Below, in pieces: positions 35,036 through 44,189 of a stretch of 64,000 nucleotides of DNA. This DNA is from Silvimonas iriomotensis. Lineage in GTDB: Bacteria; Pseudomonadota; Gammaproteobacteria; Burkholderiales; Chitinibacteraceae. Within the stretch, counting starts at the first letter, position 1; each line of letters starts with the position of its first letter. Where the stretch lies: assembly GCF_014645535.1 (NCBI RefSeq), contig NZ_BMLX01000002.1, positions 1,025,990 to 1,089,989 of the forward strand, in the 5' to 3' direction. The position numbers were made by a program, and so were the translations under genes. Under the pieces are notes generated by a model that worked only from the letters and a program-made list of their open reading frames with translations, did not search any database and was not told where the DNA came from.

Positions 35036-36727
35036 TTGACCAAAAAAATCAGTGGTGCGGAATATCCCATCGCCAAAATCTTCAGCTCGGACTTTGATTA
35101 CCTCATTCCGACTTATCAGCGTCCCTATGCTTGGACCACTGTTCAAGCCGGCGAGCTCTTTGCTGACCTGCACGATTTCTACATCAAGGAAAAAGAAGAC
35201 ACCTATTTTCTGGGCAGCATTGTGCTCATCAAGGAAGAAGGCAAACCCTTGGCAGAGGTCATTGACGGGCAGCAGCGCCTCACGACACTCACCATCCTTC
35301 TTTCGGCACTGACCCACCGCGCGACCGGCAACATTCGTGATTCGTTTAATCGCTACCTTTGCGAGCCCGGCAATGAACTGGAAGGTTTGGCACAAAAACC
35401 GCGACTGACACTGCGGGAACGGGACCGTATATTTTTCAAGGACTATGTGCAGGCGGTCAAACTGGATGAATTACTCCGTATCGACCCCGCCCAATTAGAT
35501 AATGAGTCACAGCGCAACATTCAGGCGAATGCCCGGCTGTTTATGGAGCGACTGCAGTCAACGTTTGGTGACGACCCGCAGGCAGCCACCGATTTCGGCA
35601 GCTTTCTGGTGCGACGATGTTTCCTGGTTGCTGTTTCCACCCCAAGCCAGCAGGCAGCATTCCGGGTGTTTTCGATACTCAACAGCAGGGGGCTGGACCT
35701 GCTGCCCACAGATATCATCAAATCGGACGTGATTGGCAAAGTCCGCGAGTCGCTGCAGTCCGAGTACAACGAAACTTGGGAAGACCTTGAGGTCGAAGCG
35801 GGTCGGGATGGTTTCGCTGAAGTCTTTGGTCATATCCGCATGATTTATGCGAAAGAAAAAGCGCGTCGCGCCCTGCTTGAGGAATTTCGCGAACGCGTCA
35901 TTGATAGGGTGCCATCGGCGGAGAACCTGGTCACCCAGGTGATTGTTCCGTACACCCAAGCCTACCTTCTTGCAAAGAACTGCGAATACGTTTCGACTTC
36001 CAATGCGGCTGAAATCAATGCACTCCTGAAGTGGCTCAATCGAATCGACAATTCAGACTGGCTGCCCAGCGCGATGAAATTTTTTGCGGAACATCAGTCG
36101 GATGCGGCCTATGTCAATTGGTTTGTCACTCGCTTGGAGCGGCTCGCCGCCTACATGCATATTTGTGGTTATGATGTGAACGGGCGAATTGACCGTTACG
36201 CCTTGGTGCTCAAGGCGCTTGAACAACCGCATTCTTTGTCAAAACCTGTGGCCGCAGTGGAGCTCACCCTAGCCGAGAAACAACGCTTCCTCACAAATCT
36301 CCAGAGTGAAATTTACTGGCTGACGGCCCGCCGGCGCAATTATCTGATTTTGCGCCTTGATTCCTTCCTGTCCGATGGTGCCGCAGTATATGACCCCTCC
36401 GTACTGACCATTGAACATGTGCTGCCACAGACCGTGGCTCCCGATTCAGAATGGGCCGCTCAGTGGCCAGACGCAACAGAGCGGTTGTTCTGGCTCCACA
36501 GGCTTGCCAATCTGGTGCCGCTAACTCAAAGGCGCAATTCACAGGCGCAGAATTTCGAGTTTGAGCGTAAAAAGAAAGCCTATTTTGGGGGTAGGCAGGG
36601 TGTGTCATCCTATATCCTGACGACACAGGTTCTCGCCACTCCCGCGTGGTCACCCGAAGTCGTACGCGGCAGACAGCAAGAACTCGTGGATGTTCTCACT
36701 ACAGGATGGGGCCTTACATCGACGTGA
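35036..36727 (+). CDS. DUF262/DUF1524 nuclease (GmrSD-like, type IV restriction)
   Basis: 563 residues from a TTG start. The N-terminal DUF262 (GmrS-like, ParB-fold NTPase) has IPTYQRPYAW (24-33), DTYFLGSIVL and DGQQRLTT (78-85). The C-terminal DUF1524 is an HNH-like nuclease: LTIEHVLPQT (His461), then LHRLANLVPLTQRRNSQAQN with the Asn-containing half. Fused proteins of this type cut modified phage DNA in an NTP-dependent way (GmrSD, BrxU, SspE relatives). No methyltransferase or partner is nearby, as expected for a stand-alone type IV system. The ribosome-binding site is poor, so the start is less certain than the frame. Confidence 0.88.
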   Translation: MTKKISGAEYPIAKIFSSDFDYLIPTYQRPYAWTTVQAGELFADLHDFYIKEKEDTYFLGSIVLIKEEGKPLAEVIDGQQRLTTLTILLSALTHRATGNIRDSFNRYLCEPGNELEGLAQKPRLTLRERDRIFFKDYVQAVKLDELLRIDPAQLDNESQRNIQANARLFMERLQSTFGDDPQAATDFGSFLVRRCFLVAVSTPSQQAAFRVFSILNSRGLDLLPTDIIKSDVIGKVRESLQSEYNETWEDLEVEAGRDGFAEVFGHIRMIYAKEKARRALLEEFRERVIDRVPSAENLVTQVIVPYTQAYLLAKNCEYVSTSNAAEINALLKWLNRIDNSDWLPSAMKFFAEHQSDAAYVNWFVTRLERLAAYMHICGYDVNGRIDRYALVLKALEQPHSLSKPVAAVELTLAEKQRFLTNLQSEIYWLTARRRNYLILRLDSFLSDGAAVYDPSVLTIEHVLPQTVAPDSEWAAQWPDATERLFWLHRLANLVPLTQRRNSQAQNFEFERKKKAYFGGRQGVSSYILTTQVLATPAWSPEVVRGRQQELVDVLTTGWGLTST

Positions 36728-36954
36728 ATGGCCCCGACAGTTCGAGCTTGATGAGTCAGGCGTGAGCGGCAACGCAACCAGCATGGACCATGCAAGGTTG
36801 CCTACCGCTTTTTTCATCACAAACGCACCCAGACTTCAGTTGCTGTCCGAAATGAGCTGTTAGCCGATGGTCGCAGAACCACTGAGCGAATGCTCTTTGG
36901 TGTTGCAGGCGCTGGTGTGCTACTAAAACCGAGGTGACGTCGCCGGGAGCGTGC

Positions 36955-37461
36955 CTATGCTTGTTTGCTCAGTATGCCGGCAATGTTTAAGGCGTGAGCG
37001 ACATGCCCGGCCAGTTCATCAACCAGGTCTTTGCCTTTCCGGGTCAAGGTGACGATGTGCACGGGACTGCTGGTCACGCCCTTGTGGGAGTCCACAATCC
37101 GTAAACCCAGTTTTGACTCGATGTTCACCAACCCCTTTTGCTTGAGACCGGTCACCGCTTCAAGGAATTGTTGCTCTTGCCAGAACGCTTGGCGCCCGTT
37201 GGGTATGAGCGACAACAAGTCATACGTATCCTCAATTGCTGTTGCAGGCGCACCCGCCCCGGAGTCATTGTCCACGACAGGGGCTGGCTCGCCACTGTCG
37301 GCTTCGGCTTGCGCCAAGGTAGCCAGCGCATTCAATTCGCGCAGGGTGAAGTCATATTCGGCGCTGAGGATGGGGTAAGTCAGCGCACGCGCCAACAGAC
37401 CAACGGTAGTGGCGGAAATATCGCCATGTGCGGCATCGACCAACAACTTGCTTTCATTCAT
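36955..37461 (-). CDS. Hypothetical protein with winged-helix-like C-terminus, probably autoregulated
   Basis: 168 residues, not recognised. The N-terminal half is helical and acidic (LLARALTYPILSAEYDFTLREL). The C-terminal half (FLEAVTGLKQKGLVNIESKLGL...VHIVTLTRKGKDLVDELAGH) has the helix-helix-wing layout of MarR/PadR-like domains. A 23-bp perfect dyad covers its likely promoter (37487-37509), so it may bind there. It is divergent from the three-gene unit that starts at 37688 and could control it. Confidence 0.65.
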   Translation of the reverse strand: MNESKLLVDAAHGDISATTVGLLARALTYPILSAEYDFTLRELNALATLAQAEADSGEPAPVVDNDSGAGAPATAIEDTYDLLSLIPNGRQAFWQEQQFLEAVTGLKQKGLVNIESKLGLRIVDSHKGVTSSPVHIVTLTRKGKDLVDELAGHVAHALNIAGILSKQA

Positions 37462-37486
37462 GTCAGGTTTTTTCTTAATATATTAG

Positions 37487-37509
37487 AATTTGATAATTTA
37501 TATCAAATT
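37487..37509. promoter_or_regulatory. Operator-like inverted repeat in the divergent intergenic region
   Basis: AATTTGATA (37487-37495), 5-base centre ATTTA, TATCAAATT (37501-37509). On the minus strand, TTGATA followed 18 bases later by TATATT can be read as -35/-10 boxes for the 37461 gene. The left arm lies in the spacer, and the right arm covers the -35 box. Confidence 0.6.
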
Positions 37510-37687
37510 CCCTGAGATGGAAACGCCCCTTGCCATGGCTGGTCTCTTGTCGGGTAATCAGACGTCAAAATGGTCCGGCCTATGTTGAAGAAGCAACGTT
37601 CAGGACATCTGTGGGTAGAGCCACCAGCTTGCTGGAGTCCGGTGTCTATACCTGACAGCCACTTTGGCTTTCACAGGACATCCATCA

Positions 37688-38311
37688 ATGACTCAGGCGA
37701 CTTCACATCCTACCCCCTGGGTGTGCCCAACCAACGTATACACCGGCAAGCTGGTTTCACCCGCGTGTCTCGACCCGTTGCGGCACAGCCTGCCCCCGGC
37801 CCTCCGGCCTGACACCTGTACACGCTGGCAGTTGCTCAGCCATGCCCCAAACGCGTTGCTGCAGGCACTGGCTAGTGGCGAGCCTTCGACGGCGGCGCAG
37901 ATACAAGTCAGCTCGAACGGAGTGCATTACTGCATTTTCACGCTACAGGTGTGCGACATGCAGCATCGCTTTGTGGTGCCGGTGTGCATGCCGGGGTTCA
38001 TGGAACTGATTTGCGCCACGTGGGAGGGCCGGGTAGACATGCTGCTGGGTTCGAGCGAAGGGCTGGTGGTAAAGACGGTCCCGCTGGCCGGTGTCCAGCC
38101 CGATGCAGCGTTAATGCACCGCGTGCGAAACGTCGTAACTGCAAATCTTCGGCCCGGCGTAACCGCGCTCATCGTCGAAGAACTGCCGGTGCTGGTTGAC
38201 CAAGTGGCACGGTGCCCTGCCCTGCCGGTGGCGAAGGGTCAGGTTGTGCGCCATGTATCGCTTTCGGTGGTCATACCAGCGGCGCTGTTAGCGCTGCTGA
38301 ACCTGCACTGA
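37688..38311 (+). CDS. Hypothetical protein, first of two tandem paralogues
   Basis: 207 residues, no recognised family, no signal peptide. It shares blocks with the next gene: YTGKLVSP versus HLGRLMSP near the start, MQHRFVVPVCMPG versus LQHHFLLPLCHPG in the middle, and a similar final strand-helix (VSLSVVIPAALLALLN versus VTAVTIVPTPDMLQAL). The core looks alpha/beta. The ATG at 37688 follows the leader AGGACAT at 37675, a sequence also found before the next two genes. No terminator separates it from them. Confidence 0.7.
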   Translation: MTQATSHPTPWVCPTNVYTGKLVSPACLDPLRHSLPPALRPDTCTRWQLLSHAPNALLQALASGEPSTAAQIQVSSNGVHYCIFTLQVCDMQHRFVVPVCMPGFMELICATWEGRVDMLLGSSEGLVVKTVPLAGVQPDAALMHRVRNVVTANLRPGVTALIVEELPVLVDQVARCPALPVAKGQVVRHVSLSVVIPAALLALLNLH

Positions 38312-38405
38312 CGTGCTCATTGGGCGCGATGCATCGGCCGAGGGACTTTTCTGGTGTCGCTATAGGAGAGAGGTGCCGTCCCGGCACCACTCCCAGGACA
38401 TCGAC

Positions 38406-39074
38406 ATGCATACAAGTTATCCCCTCCCACCGGCTTTTCAGCTTCAGAATGAACACATTCACCTCGGGCGGTTGATGAGCCCAGAAGAGGTCCTTCTGGC
38501 CACGCAGCAGCATGCTGTGGTGCTCCGTGAAACACTGCAAAAAACATGGGTCATCTGCGGCGACCTGCCGGCCTTGATGTACCGCTTTCTGTACGAGAAC
38601 GGTGTCAGGCAATTGGTGACCCATCTTTCAGCGGTACCGGGCTTCCTGGGCAATACATACTTTGTGCTCTCGGAGCAGGTCGACGAGCTGCAGCATCACT
38701 TTTTGCTGCCACTGTGCCATCCGGGTGCGTTGCCGTTTGTTGAGGCCATGCGCGAAGGTCATGCGGCTGTTTCACTCGGCAACAATGGGGACGACGATGC
38801 GCTGGTGCTACGGCTCGACCGCCAGAACGCTGAGGCCCTGTCTTCGCTGATACAGATGGCGAAGACAAGCGGTGTGTGGCCCTCGATGGCGCATGCTGCC
38901 CAAGAACTGGTTGCCCTTGCCACGCAGTTGCTGGCGGAGTCACACCAGTTGCATGACAACCCTGCCCCCCTGGTCACCGCAGTCACCATCGTGCCCACGC
39001 CAGACATGTTGCAAGCGCTTGAGGCGAGGGCACGGACCGCCTCCTCATCTTGCCCGACCACCACAACACACTGA
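38406..39074 (+). CDS. Hypothetical protein, second tandem paralogue
   Basis: 222 residues, no recognised family. It is paralogous to the upstream gene (shared blocks listed there) but has a longer acidic middle (SLGNNGDDDALVLRLD) and a Ser/Thr-rich end. The frame is open from 38313, but AGGACAT (38395-38401) lies right before the ATG at 38406, as in its neighbours. A small hairpin GGTGCCG/CGGCACC (38372-38388) lies between the two paralogues and could tune expression. Confidence 0.7.
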   Translation: MHTSYPLPPAFQLQNEHIHLGRLMSPEEVLLATQQHAVVLRETLQKTWVICGDLPALMYRFLYENGVRQLVTHLSAVPGFLGNTYFVLSEQVDELQHHFLLPLCHPGALPFVEAMREGHAAVSLGNNGDDDALVLRLDRQNAEALSSLIQMAKTSGVWPSMAHAAQELVALATQLLAESHQLHDNPAPLVTAVTIVPTPDMLQALEARARTASSSCPTTTTH

Positions 39075-39146
39075 GCGCCAGACCCCATCGGGCAAACAAA
39101 CCAGGACCACCGATGCAAAACCGTGCACAAATCACAGGACATTGAC

Positions 39147-39713
39147 ATGCTCCAGCTTATCCAGAAACACAACCATCAAGTCGCTGGTTCGGCTCTCCAG
39201 CGCAAACGCGATATCTACCGTTTTCGCGGGGGTCCACTGCTCGGCTGGTTACTCGATGAGTGCCGCCGGCGCGGTGAAACCCAACTGGTCATGCTGCGCC
39301 AGCTCGGCTTCACGCCGTCGCACATGACCCTGTTGCGCAATCACAAGCGCAAGTCCTCGGGAATCTCGCAAGCAACAGTCGAAGCTTGCGCGCGTTATCT
39401 TGGCGTACAGCCCATCGTCATCAAGTTACTGGCAGGCCATATTCTGCCGAGCGACTTTTTACTGCCGGGCATGACGGAAGAGGAAGTTCTGGACCGGGCG
39501 TGGGCAGAGGCGCGGGGAGACATGGCACTGCGGGCACTGGTGCCCGAAGATTGCAGCAACTGGCCACTGGCAGCGCGCCGGGCGGTAATGGCGCTGTATC
39601 ACGAGTCAACGGGTATGGACCCGCTTGGTCTGCATCAATTGCCCGGGATACTGCAGGAGCTTCAGCGGGCGGCACAGATTCATGTGGGAAACATGCGGGA
39701 AGCTGCGCTGTAA
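39147..39713 (+). CDS. Helix-turn-helix DNA-binding protein, last gene of the three-gene unit
   Basis: 188 residues. A candidate HTH occupies about residues 40-95 (MLRQLGFTPSHMTLLRNHKR, then SQATVEACARYLGV), Xre-like in layout. A longer helical C-terminal half (EEEVLDRAWAEARGDMALRAL...HQLPGILQELQRAAQ) is not assigned. The ATG at 39147 has AGGACAT 11 bases upstream, and the frame before it is not needed. A strong terminator ends the unit 38 bp downstream. It probably regulates its own operon or the element. Confidence 0.65.
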   Translation: MLQLIQKHNHQVAGSALQRKRDIYRFRGGPLLGWLLDECRRRGETQLVMLRQLGFTPSHMTLLRNHKRKSSGISQATVEACARYLGVQPIVIKLLAGHILPSDFLLPGMTEEEVLDRAWAEARGDMALRALVPEDCSNWPLAARRAVMALYHESTGMDPLGLHQLPGILQELQRAAQIHVGNMREAAL

Positions 39714-39751
39714 GGCCATCTGAGAGATGATAATTTGAGTGTTGATTCAGA

Positions 39752-39777
39752 AGACGGGCCTTTGGCCCGTCTTTTTT
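39752..39777 (+). terminator. Rho-independent terminator of the three-gene unit
   Basis: AGACGGGCC (39752-39760), loop TTT, GGCCCGTCT (39764-39772), followed by TTTTT. Confidence 0.9.
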
Positions 39778-39941
39778 GCCTGGAAGGCTCTCCTTCACGG
39801 GCCCCAGCCTTCAGCCGCACCATGAAATTAGTGATGCTCAGCAGTCAAACAGGCCGAACCCTGTTACACTAAGTGCTACACAGACATGTGAAATCCGGCC
39901 TGCAACGGCGCATGAATACATAGATGTTCGAGTGGCCAGTG

Positions 39942-39961
39942 GAGCCCCATCAGCCACCCCA
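39942..39961 (+). repeat. attR: second copy of the tRNA-His 3' end
   Basis: Identical over 20 bases to 20065-20084 and not part of any tRNA structure here, since the sequence before it cannot complete one. It marks the right end of the integrated element. Confidence 0.92.
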
Positions 39962-39968
39962 GTAATAT

Positions 39969-40008
39969 AAAGCAAGAGCCCAGCCTACACGGTTGGGCTT
40001 TTTGCTTT
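39969..40008 (+). terminator. Original chromosomal terminator of the tRNA cluster, now displaced
   Basis: AGCCCAGCC (39977-39985) pairs with GGTTGGGCT (39991-39999, one G-U), followed by TTTT. An outer AAAGCAA/TTGCTTT stem extends it. It starts 8 bp after attR, the place where the tRNA-His terminator would lie before integration. Beyond it, 40009-40241 holds an ATG-less open frame ending at 40231 and no supported gene. Confidence 0.7.
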
Positions 40009-40241
40009 CTGGCGTTCGCGTCCACTCTCTTGGGCCGGCATCGAGAGAAAAGACGAATTCGTTGATGACCTGACGTCTTTTCCCGGCCATGGGCCTGACC
40101 TGCTGCCACTGATTGCCTTTGCACAAACAGCGCTTGAGCATCTGCAGTACGAGCCTTCGCCGTGGCATCAAACACCATTGGGCGGCGTGATCGCCGCAGT
40201 GATCTCAGGCGCGCTGGCTCTGTTGCCCTGAACCCCAAAAC

Positions 40242-40276
40242 AAAACGCCCCACGGTTTTCACCGGTGGGGCGTTTT
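40242..40276 (-). terminator. Terminator of the cyo operon
   Basis: AAAACGCCCCAC (40242-40253) and its perfect complement at 40265-40276. On the minus strand the stem ends in TTTT. It is 17 bp after the cyoE stop. Confidence 0.85.
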
Positions 40277-40293
40277 TTGTTTGTTGCGACAGG

Positions 40294-41208
40294 TCAGGCG
40301 TGGTGCGTGATGGCTTGCGTCACACTGGCCAGTTGTTGCTTGGGCTGCTTGCCATCCACTGCCATCGACACCGACAAGGCGGTGACGGTGATGATGGAGA
40401 AGACAAATACTTGTCTGGCCCACTTCACGTGGTTGTCGGTCTGACGGCCATCCAGTGCCAGCTTCAACCAGTACAGCGAGGTGGCGACCGCTACGGCCAT
40501 ATAGCCATAACCGGCATATCCCGCCACTTGCAGCGCCACACAGGCGACGGCAAAGGCGATGATATAAGCGACCATCTGCCGGCGGGCGGCGGTGATGCCG
40601 CGTACCACCGGCAACACCGGAATCCCTGCGCGCTTGTAGTCTTCCTGGCGGAAGATGGCAATGGCGTAGGAATGCGGCATTTGCCACAGACAGAACATCA
40701 GCATCAGGATCAGCGCGCCGGTATTCCATTCGCCGGCAGCGGCACAGAAACCGGCCACCGGGGGCATGGCGCCAGAGAGCGAGCCCACCAGGGTGCCATG
40801 CACCGAATTGCGCTTCATGTACAGGCTGTAAACGCCAACGTAAATGAAGAAGCCAAAAGCCACGCAGTACACGGTGACCATGGGCGTGAACCAGGCCAGA
40901 CAGGCAAAGCCGAGCACACCCAGCAAGATACCGTGCGCGAGTGCGGCGGCGGGGCTCATCACCCCGGTCACCGTCACGCGCTTTTTCGTGCGTTCCATGC
41001 GGGCATCGATGTCACGATCAATCCAGTTGTTGATCGCACAGCCCGATGCCACCACCAGTGCCGAACCAATCACCGTGGCGATCATCACCAGCCAGTCAGG
41101 GTGACCCTGGCTGGCCAGCAGAAAACCGCCGACGGTGCTGATCAGGTTGCCCATGATGATGCCAGGCTTGGTGACCAGCAGGTAACGCTTGAGTTTCAAG
41201 CTGCCCAC
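40294..41208 (-). CDS. cyoE: Protoheme IX farnesyltransferase (heme O synthase)
   Basis: 304 residues, UbiA-type prenyltransferase with about eight or nine membrane helices. It farnesylates heme b to heme O for the bo3 oxidase. The active-site Asp motif [18 protein letters not shown] lies near residue 62, and [17 protein letters not shown] and [14 protein letters not shown] follow. The frame begins with GTG at 41208. A TTG at 41199 has AAGGTGG five bases upstream and would give [14 protein letters not shown], closer to E. coli CyoE, so the true start may be 41199. Confidence 0.95.
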   Translation of the reverse strand: MGSLKLKRYLLVTKPGIIMGNLISTVGGFLLASQGHPDWLVMIATVIGSALVVASGCAINNWIDRDIDARMERTKKRVTVTGVMSPAAALAHGILLGVLGFACLAWFTPMVTVYCVAFGFFIYVGVYSLYMKRNSVHGTLVGSLSGAMPPVAGFCAAAGEWNTGALILMLMFCLWQMPHSYAIAIFRQEDYKRAGIPVLPVVRGITAARRQMVAYIIAFAVACVALQVAGYAGYGYMAVAVATSLYWLKLALDGRQTDNHVKWARQVFVFSIITVTALSVSMAVDGKQPKQQLASVTQAITHHA

Positions 41209-41209
41209 C

Positions 41210-41557
41210 TTAGCGCATCATCAGAGCATCAGCAGTGGTGATGATCCAGATCGACAGACCCACCAGCATAACGATGATCAAAGCGGTAAACAGGAACGCC
41301 AGCGTGTTGATGCGGCCTTCCTTGGTGAAGTCCAGGTGCAGGAAGTACTTCAGCTGCACGATGACCTGCGCCACGGCGAACACGGCGATACCGATCATGG
41401 TGCCCTGACGGCTGAACGACTTGCTCATCACCATCCAGAACGGGATGACCGTCAGGATGACCGACAGTACGAAACCGACGAGGTAGTCGACGTAGCTGCC
41501 GTGATCAGCAGCGGCGGCGTGTTGATGCGAATCATGACCTTCAATGCGTTGCATCAC
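41210..41557 (-). CDS. cyoD: Cytochrome o ubiquinol oxidase subunit IV
   Basis: 115 residues with three predicted membrane helices ([61 protein letters not shown]), the standard CyoD layout. The short His-rich N-terminus is common in the family. It overlaps cyoC by four bases, and one base separates it from the annotated cyoE GTG. Confidence 0.95.
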   Translation of the reverse strand: MMQRIEGHDSHQHAAAADHGSYVDYLVGFVLSVILTVIPFWMVMSKSFSRQGTMIGIAVFAVAQVIVQLKYFLHLDFTKEGRINTLAFLFTALIIVMLVGLSIWIITTADALMMR

Positions 41558-42180
41558 GCGACCCCTTTCAGATACACAACGGTAAACACACAGATCCAGA
41601 CCACGTCCAGGAAGTGCCAGAACAGGCTGAGCAGGCTCAGACGCAGTACGGCCGGCTTGGTGAGGCCACGCTTGGCCACTTCAAACATCAGCACGGCCAT
41701 CCAGATCAGACCGGCAGTCACGTGCAGACCGTGCAGACCCACCAGGCCGAAGAAGGCCGACAGGAACGCACTGACGTTCGGGCCGTGACCTTCAGCGATC
41801 AGGTGATGGAATTCGTTGACTTCCATACCGATAAAGGTGGCACCAAACAGGAACGTGACAGCCAGCCAGCCCAGCACGGCCGACTTGTTGCCGCGGCGGC
41901 CGCTGATCATGGCAAAACCGTAGGTGATGGAAGACAGCAGCAGGGCTGCGGTTTCGATCGCTACGTATTTCAGGTCAAAAATCTCGAAACCAGCCGGGCC
42001 GGTCGCGATGTTACGGTACAGCACTGCATAGCCCGCAAACGCGGTCGCAAACAAAATGCAGTCAGTCATCAGATACAGCCAGAAGCCCAGGATATCCTGG
42101 CTGTCTGTATCGTGATGATGTTCGTGACCGTGCTCGTGCTCGACGTGAGCGTCGAGCGTTTGTTCAGCAAGATTACTCAT
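41554..42180 (-). CDS. cyoC: Cytochrome o ubiquinol oxidase subunit III
   Basis: 208 residues, heme-copper oxidase subunit III with five membrane helices. The N-terminus is His/Glu-rich ([17 protein letters not shown]), followed by [53 protein letters not shown] and [18 protein letters not shown]. It lies 14 bp after cyoB. Confidence 0.96.
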   Translation of the reverse strand: MSNLAEQTLDAHVEHEHGHEHHHDTDSQDILGFWLYLMTDCILFATAFAGYAVLYRNIATGPAGFEIFDLKYVAIETAALLLSSITYGFAMISGRRGNKSAVLGWLAVTFLFGATFIGMEVNEFHHLIAEGHGPNVSAFLSAFFGLVGLHGLHVTAGLIWMAVLMFEVAKRGLTKPAVLRLSLLSLFWHFLDVVWICVFTVVYLKGVA

Positions 42181-42194
42181 TTGTCAGATATCCC

Positions 42195-44183
42195 TCAGGC
42201 CGCAACCGCAACGGCAGCGCGGCTATCAGCAGCGGCGCGTTCCGTGTGGGCGATTTCGTTCGGCATGACGTAATAGTCTTTGTTGTTGTCGTAAACGCGA
42301 GTCAGCAGCGTCACGACAATACCAACCAGACCGACGATCGCCAGCCACCAGATGTGCCAGATCAACGCAAAACCCAGGGCCGTGGCAAACGCACCCATGA
42401 ACACACCTGCCGAGGTATTACGCGGCATGTGGATCGGGTCGTAGTGCTCCGGCTTGGCGTAGGCCTTGCCTTGTTCCTTCATGTCGGTGAAGGCGTCGAT
42501 ATCACGGACTTGCGGCAGCACAGCAAAGTTGTAGGCCGGGGGCGGCGAAGAAGTGGACCACTCTAGGGTGTGGCCATTCCACGGATCGCCCGTGTTGTCT
42601 TCCAGCTTCTTGCGCTGATAGATCGACACGGCAATTTGCAGCAACTGGCAACCAATACCTGCGGCGATCAGCAGTGCGCCGAACAGTGCGAAGTACAGGT
42701 AGATGTTCCACTCGTGGTGGTCGGTGTGGTTCAGACGACGCGTCATGCCCATGAAGCCCAGCACGTACAGCGGCATGAAGGCGAAGTAGAAACCGACTTG
42801 CCAGAACCAGAACGCGGCCTTGCCCAGCTTGGCGTTCAGCTTGAAGCCGAACACTTTCGGGAACCAGAACGAGAAACCGGCCAGGTAACCGAACACCGCG
42901 CCACCAATGATGGTGTTGTGGAAGTGAGCGATCAGGAACAGGCTGTTGTGCAGCACGTAGTCAGCACCCGGTACGGCCAGCAGCACGCCGGTCATACCAC
43001 CGATGGAGAACGTCACCATGAAGCCCAGCGTCCACAGGATCGGCGGCTCAAAGCGCAGACGGCCCTTGTAGATGGTGAACAACCAGTTGAACAGCTTCAC
43101 GCCGGTCGGCACGGAAATCACCATGGTGGCGATACCGAAGAACGCGTTGACGTTGGCGCCCGAACCCATGGTGAAGAAGTGGTGCAGCCACACCATGAAG
43201 CCCAGCACAGTGATCGCGCCGGAAGCGACGATCATGGAAGTGTGACCAAACAGGCGCTTGCCGGCGTAGGTCGAAACCACTTCAGAGAAAATACCGAACG
43301 CAGGCAGAACCAGCACGTAAACCTCAGGGTGACCCCAGGCCCAGAACAGGTTCAGATACATCATGGCGTTACCACCGGCTTCCGCTGTAAAGAAGTGGAA
43401 GTCCATGTAACGGTCCAGGCTCAGCATGGCCAGCGCGCCGGTCAGGATCGGGAAGGAAGCCACGATCAGCACGTTGGCCCAGGTGCAGGTCCAGGTGAAG
43501 ATCGGCATTTGCATCAGCTTCATGCCCGGGGCACGCATCTTGATGACCGTGACCAGGAAGTTGACCGCGGTAAGCGTCGTCCCTATCCCTGATATCTGTA
43601 GTGCCCAGGTGTAGTAATCCACCCCGACATCCGGACTGAACGCCAGTTCTGCCAGCGGCGGATAGGCCACCCAGCCGGTACGGGCGAAGTTACCCACACC
43701 CAGCGACAGGTTCACCAGAATCGCAGCGGCAACCAGCAGCCAGAACGACAGCGAGTTCAGGAACGGGAAGGCCACGTCACGCGCGCCAATCTGCAGCGGC
43801 ACAACAATGTTCATCAGACCCGTCATGAACGGCATGGCCATGAAAATGATCATGATCACGCCGTGCGCGGTAAAGATCTGGTCGTAGTGCGACGGCGGGA
43901 ACACGCCCATGGCACCATCGGTGGCCATGGCCAGTTGCGAGCGCATCATCAGCGCATCGGCAAAGCCGCGCAGCAGCATGACCAGCGCAACGGCGATATA
44001 CATCACGCCGATACGCTTGTGATCTACAGACGTGAGCCATTCACGCCACAGGTAGCCCCACTTGCCGAACTTGGTAATCAAGGACAGCACAATGAGGCCC
44101 ATCAGGCCGGCGCCACCCAATGCACCCATCACGATGGGTTCATGGAACGGGATGGCGTCCAGAGTAAGTTTGCCCAGCAACAT
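42195..44183 (-). CDS. cyoB: Cytochrome o ubiquinol oxidase subunit I
   Basis: 662 residues and about 15 membrane helices. This is the catalytic subunit that reduces O2 with ubiquinol and pumps protons. Heme and Cu_B ligands are in [16 protein letters not shown] (low-spin heme His), [17 protein letters not shown] (Cu_B His and cross-linked Tyr), WLHHFFTMG (two Cu_B His) and HFHNTIIGG (heme His pair). It lies 6 bp after cyoA. Confidence 0.98.
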   Translation of the reverse strand: MLLGKLTLDAIPFHEPIVMGALGGAGLMGLIVLSLITKFGKWGYLWREWLTSVDHKRIGVMYIAVALVMLLRGFADALMMRSQLAMATDGAMGVFPPSHYDQIFTAHGVIMIIFMAMPFMTGLMNIVVPLQIGARDVAFPFLNSLSFWLLVAAAILVNLSLGVGNFARTGWVAYPPLAELAFSPDVGVDYYTWALQISGIGTTLTAVNFLVTVIKMRAPGMKLMQMPIFTWTCTWANVLIVASFPILTGALAMLSLDRYMDFHFFTAEAGGNAMMYLNLFWAWGHPEVYVLVLPAFGIFSEVVSTYAGKRLFGHTSMIVASGAITVLGFMVWLHHFFTMGSGANVNAFFGIATMVISVPTGVKLFNWLFTIYKGRLRFEPPILWTLGFMVTFSIGGMTGVLLAVPGADYVLHNSLFLIAHFHNTIIGGAVFGYLAGFSFWFPKVFGFKLNAKLGKAAFWFWQVGFYFAFMPLYVLGFMGMTRRLNHTDHHEWNIYLYFALFGALLIAAGIGCQLLQIAVSIYQRKKLEDNTGDPWNGHTLEWSTSSPPPAYNFAVLPQVRDIDAFTDMKEQGKAYAKPEHYDPIHMPRNTSAGVFMGAFATALGFALIWHIWWLAIVGLVGIVVTLLTRVYDNNKDYYVMPNEIAHTERAAADSRAAVAVAA

Positions 44184-44189
44184 CTATCT

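Larger units (their letters stand above)
20065..39961 (+). mobile_element. tRNA-His-integrated defence island, about 19.9 kb
   Basis: It is bounded by perfect 20-bp direct repeats and carries a tyrosine recombinase next to attL. The inside is visibly more A+T-rich in many stretches (for example 28000-33400) and codes on both strands. Gene order: int; SF3 helicase; mobile mystery protein A; ssb-like and replication-relaxation genes on the minus strand; hypothetical; type II CBASS (four genes); Sel1-repeat protein; DUF262/DUF1524 nuclease; small minus-strand gene; three-gene unit of unknown role. No relaxase, type IV secretion or phage structural gene is recognised, so it is more like a replicating integrative or satellite element than an ICE or prophage. 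Confidence 0.9.
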
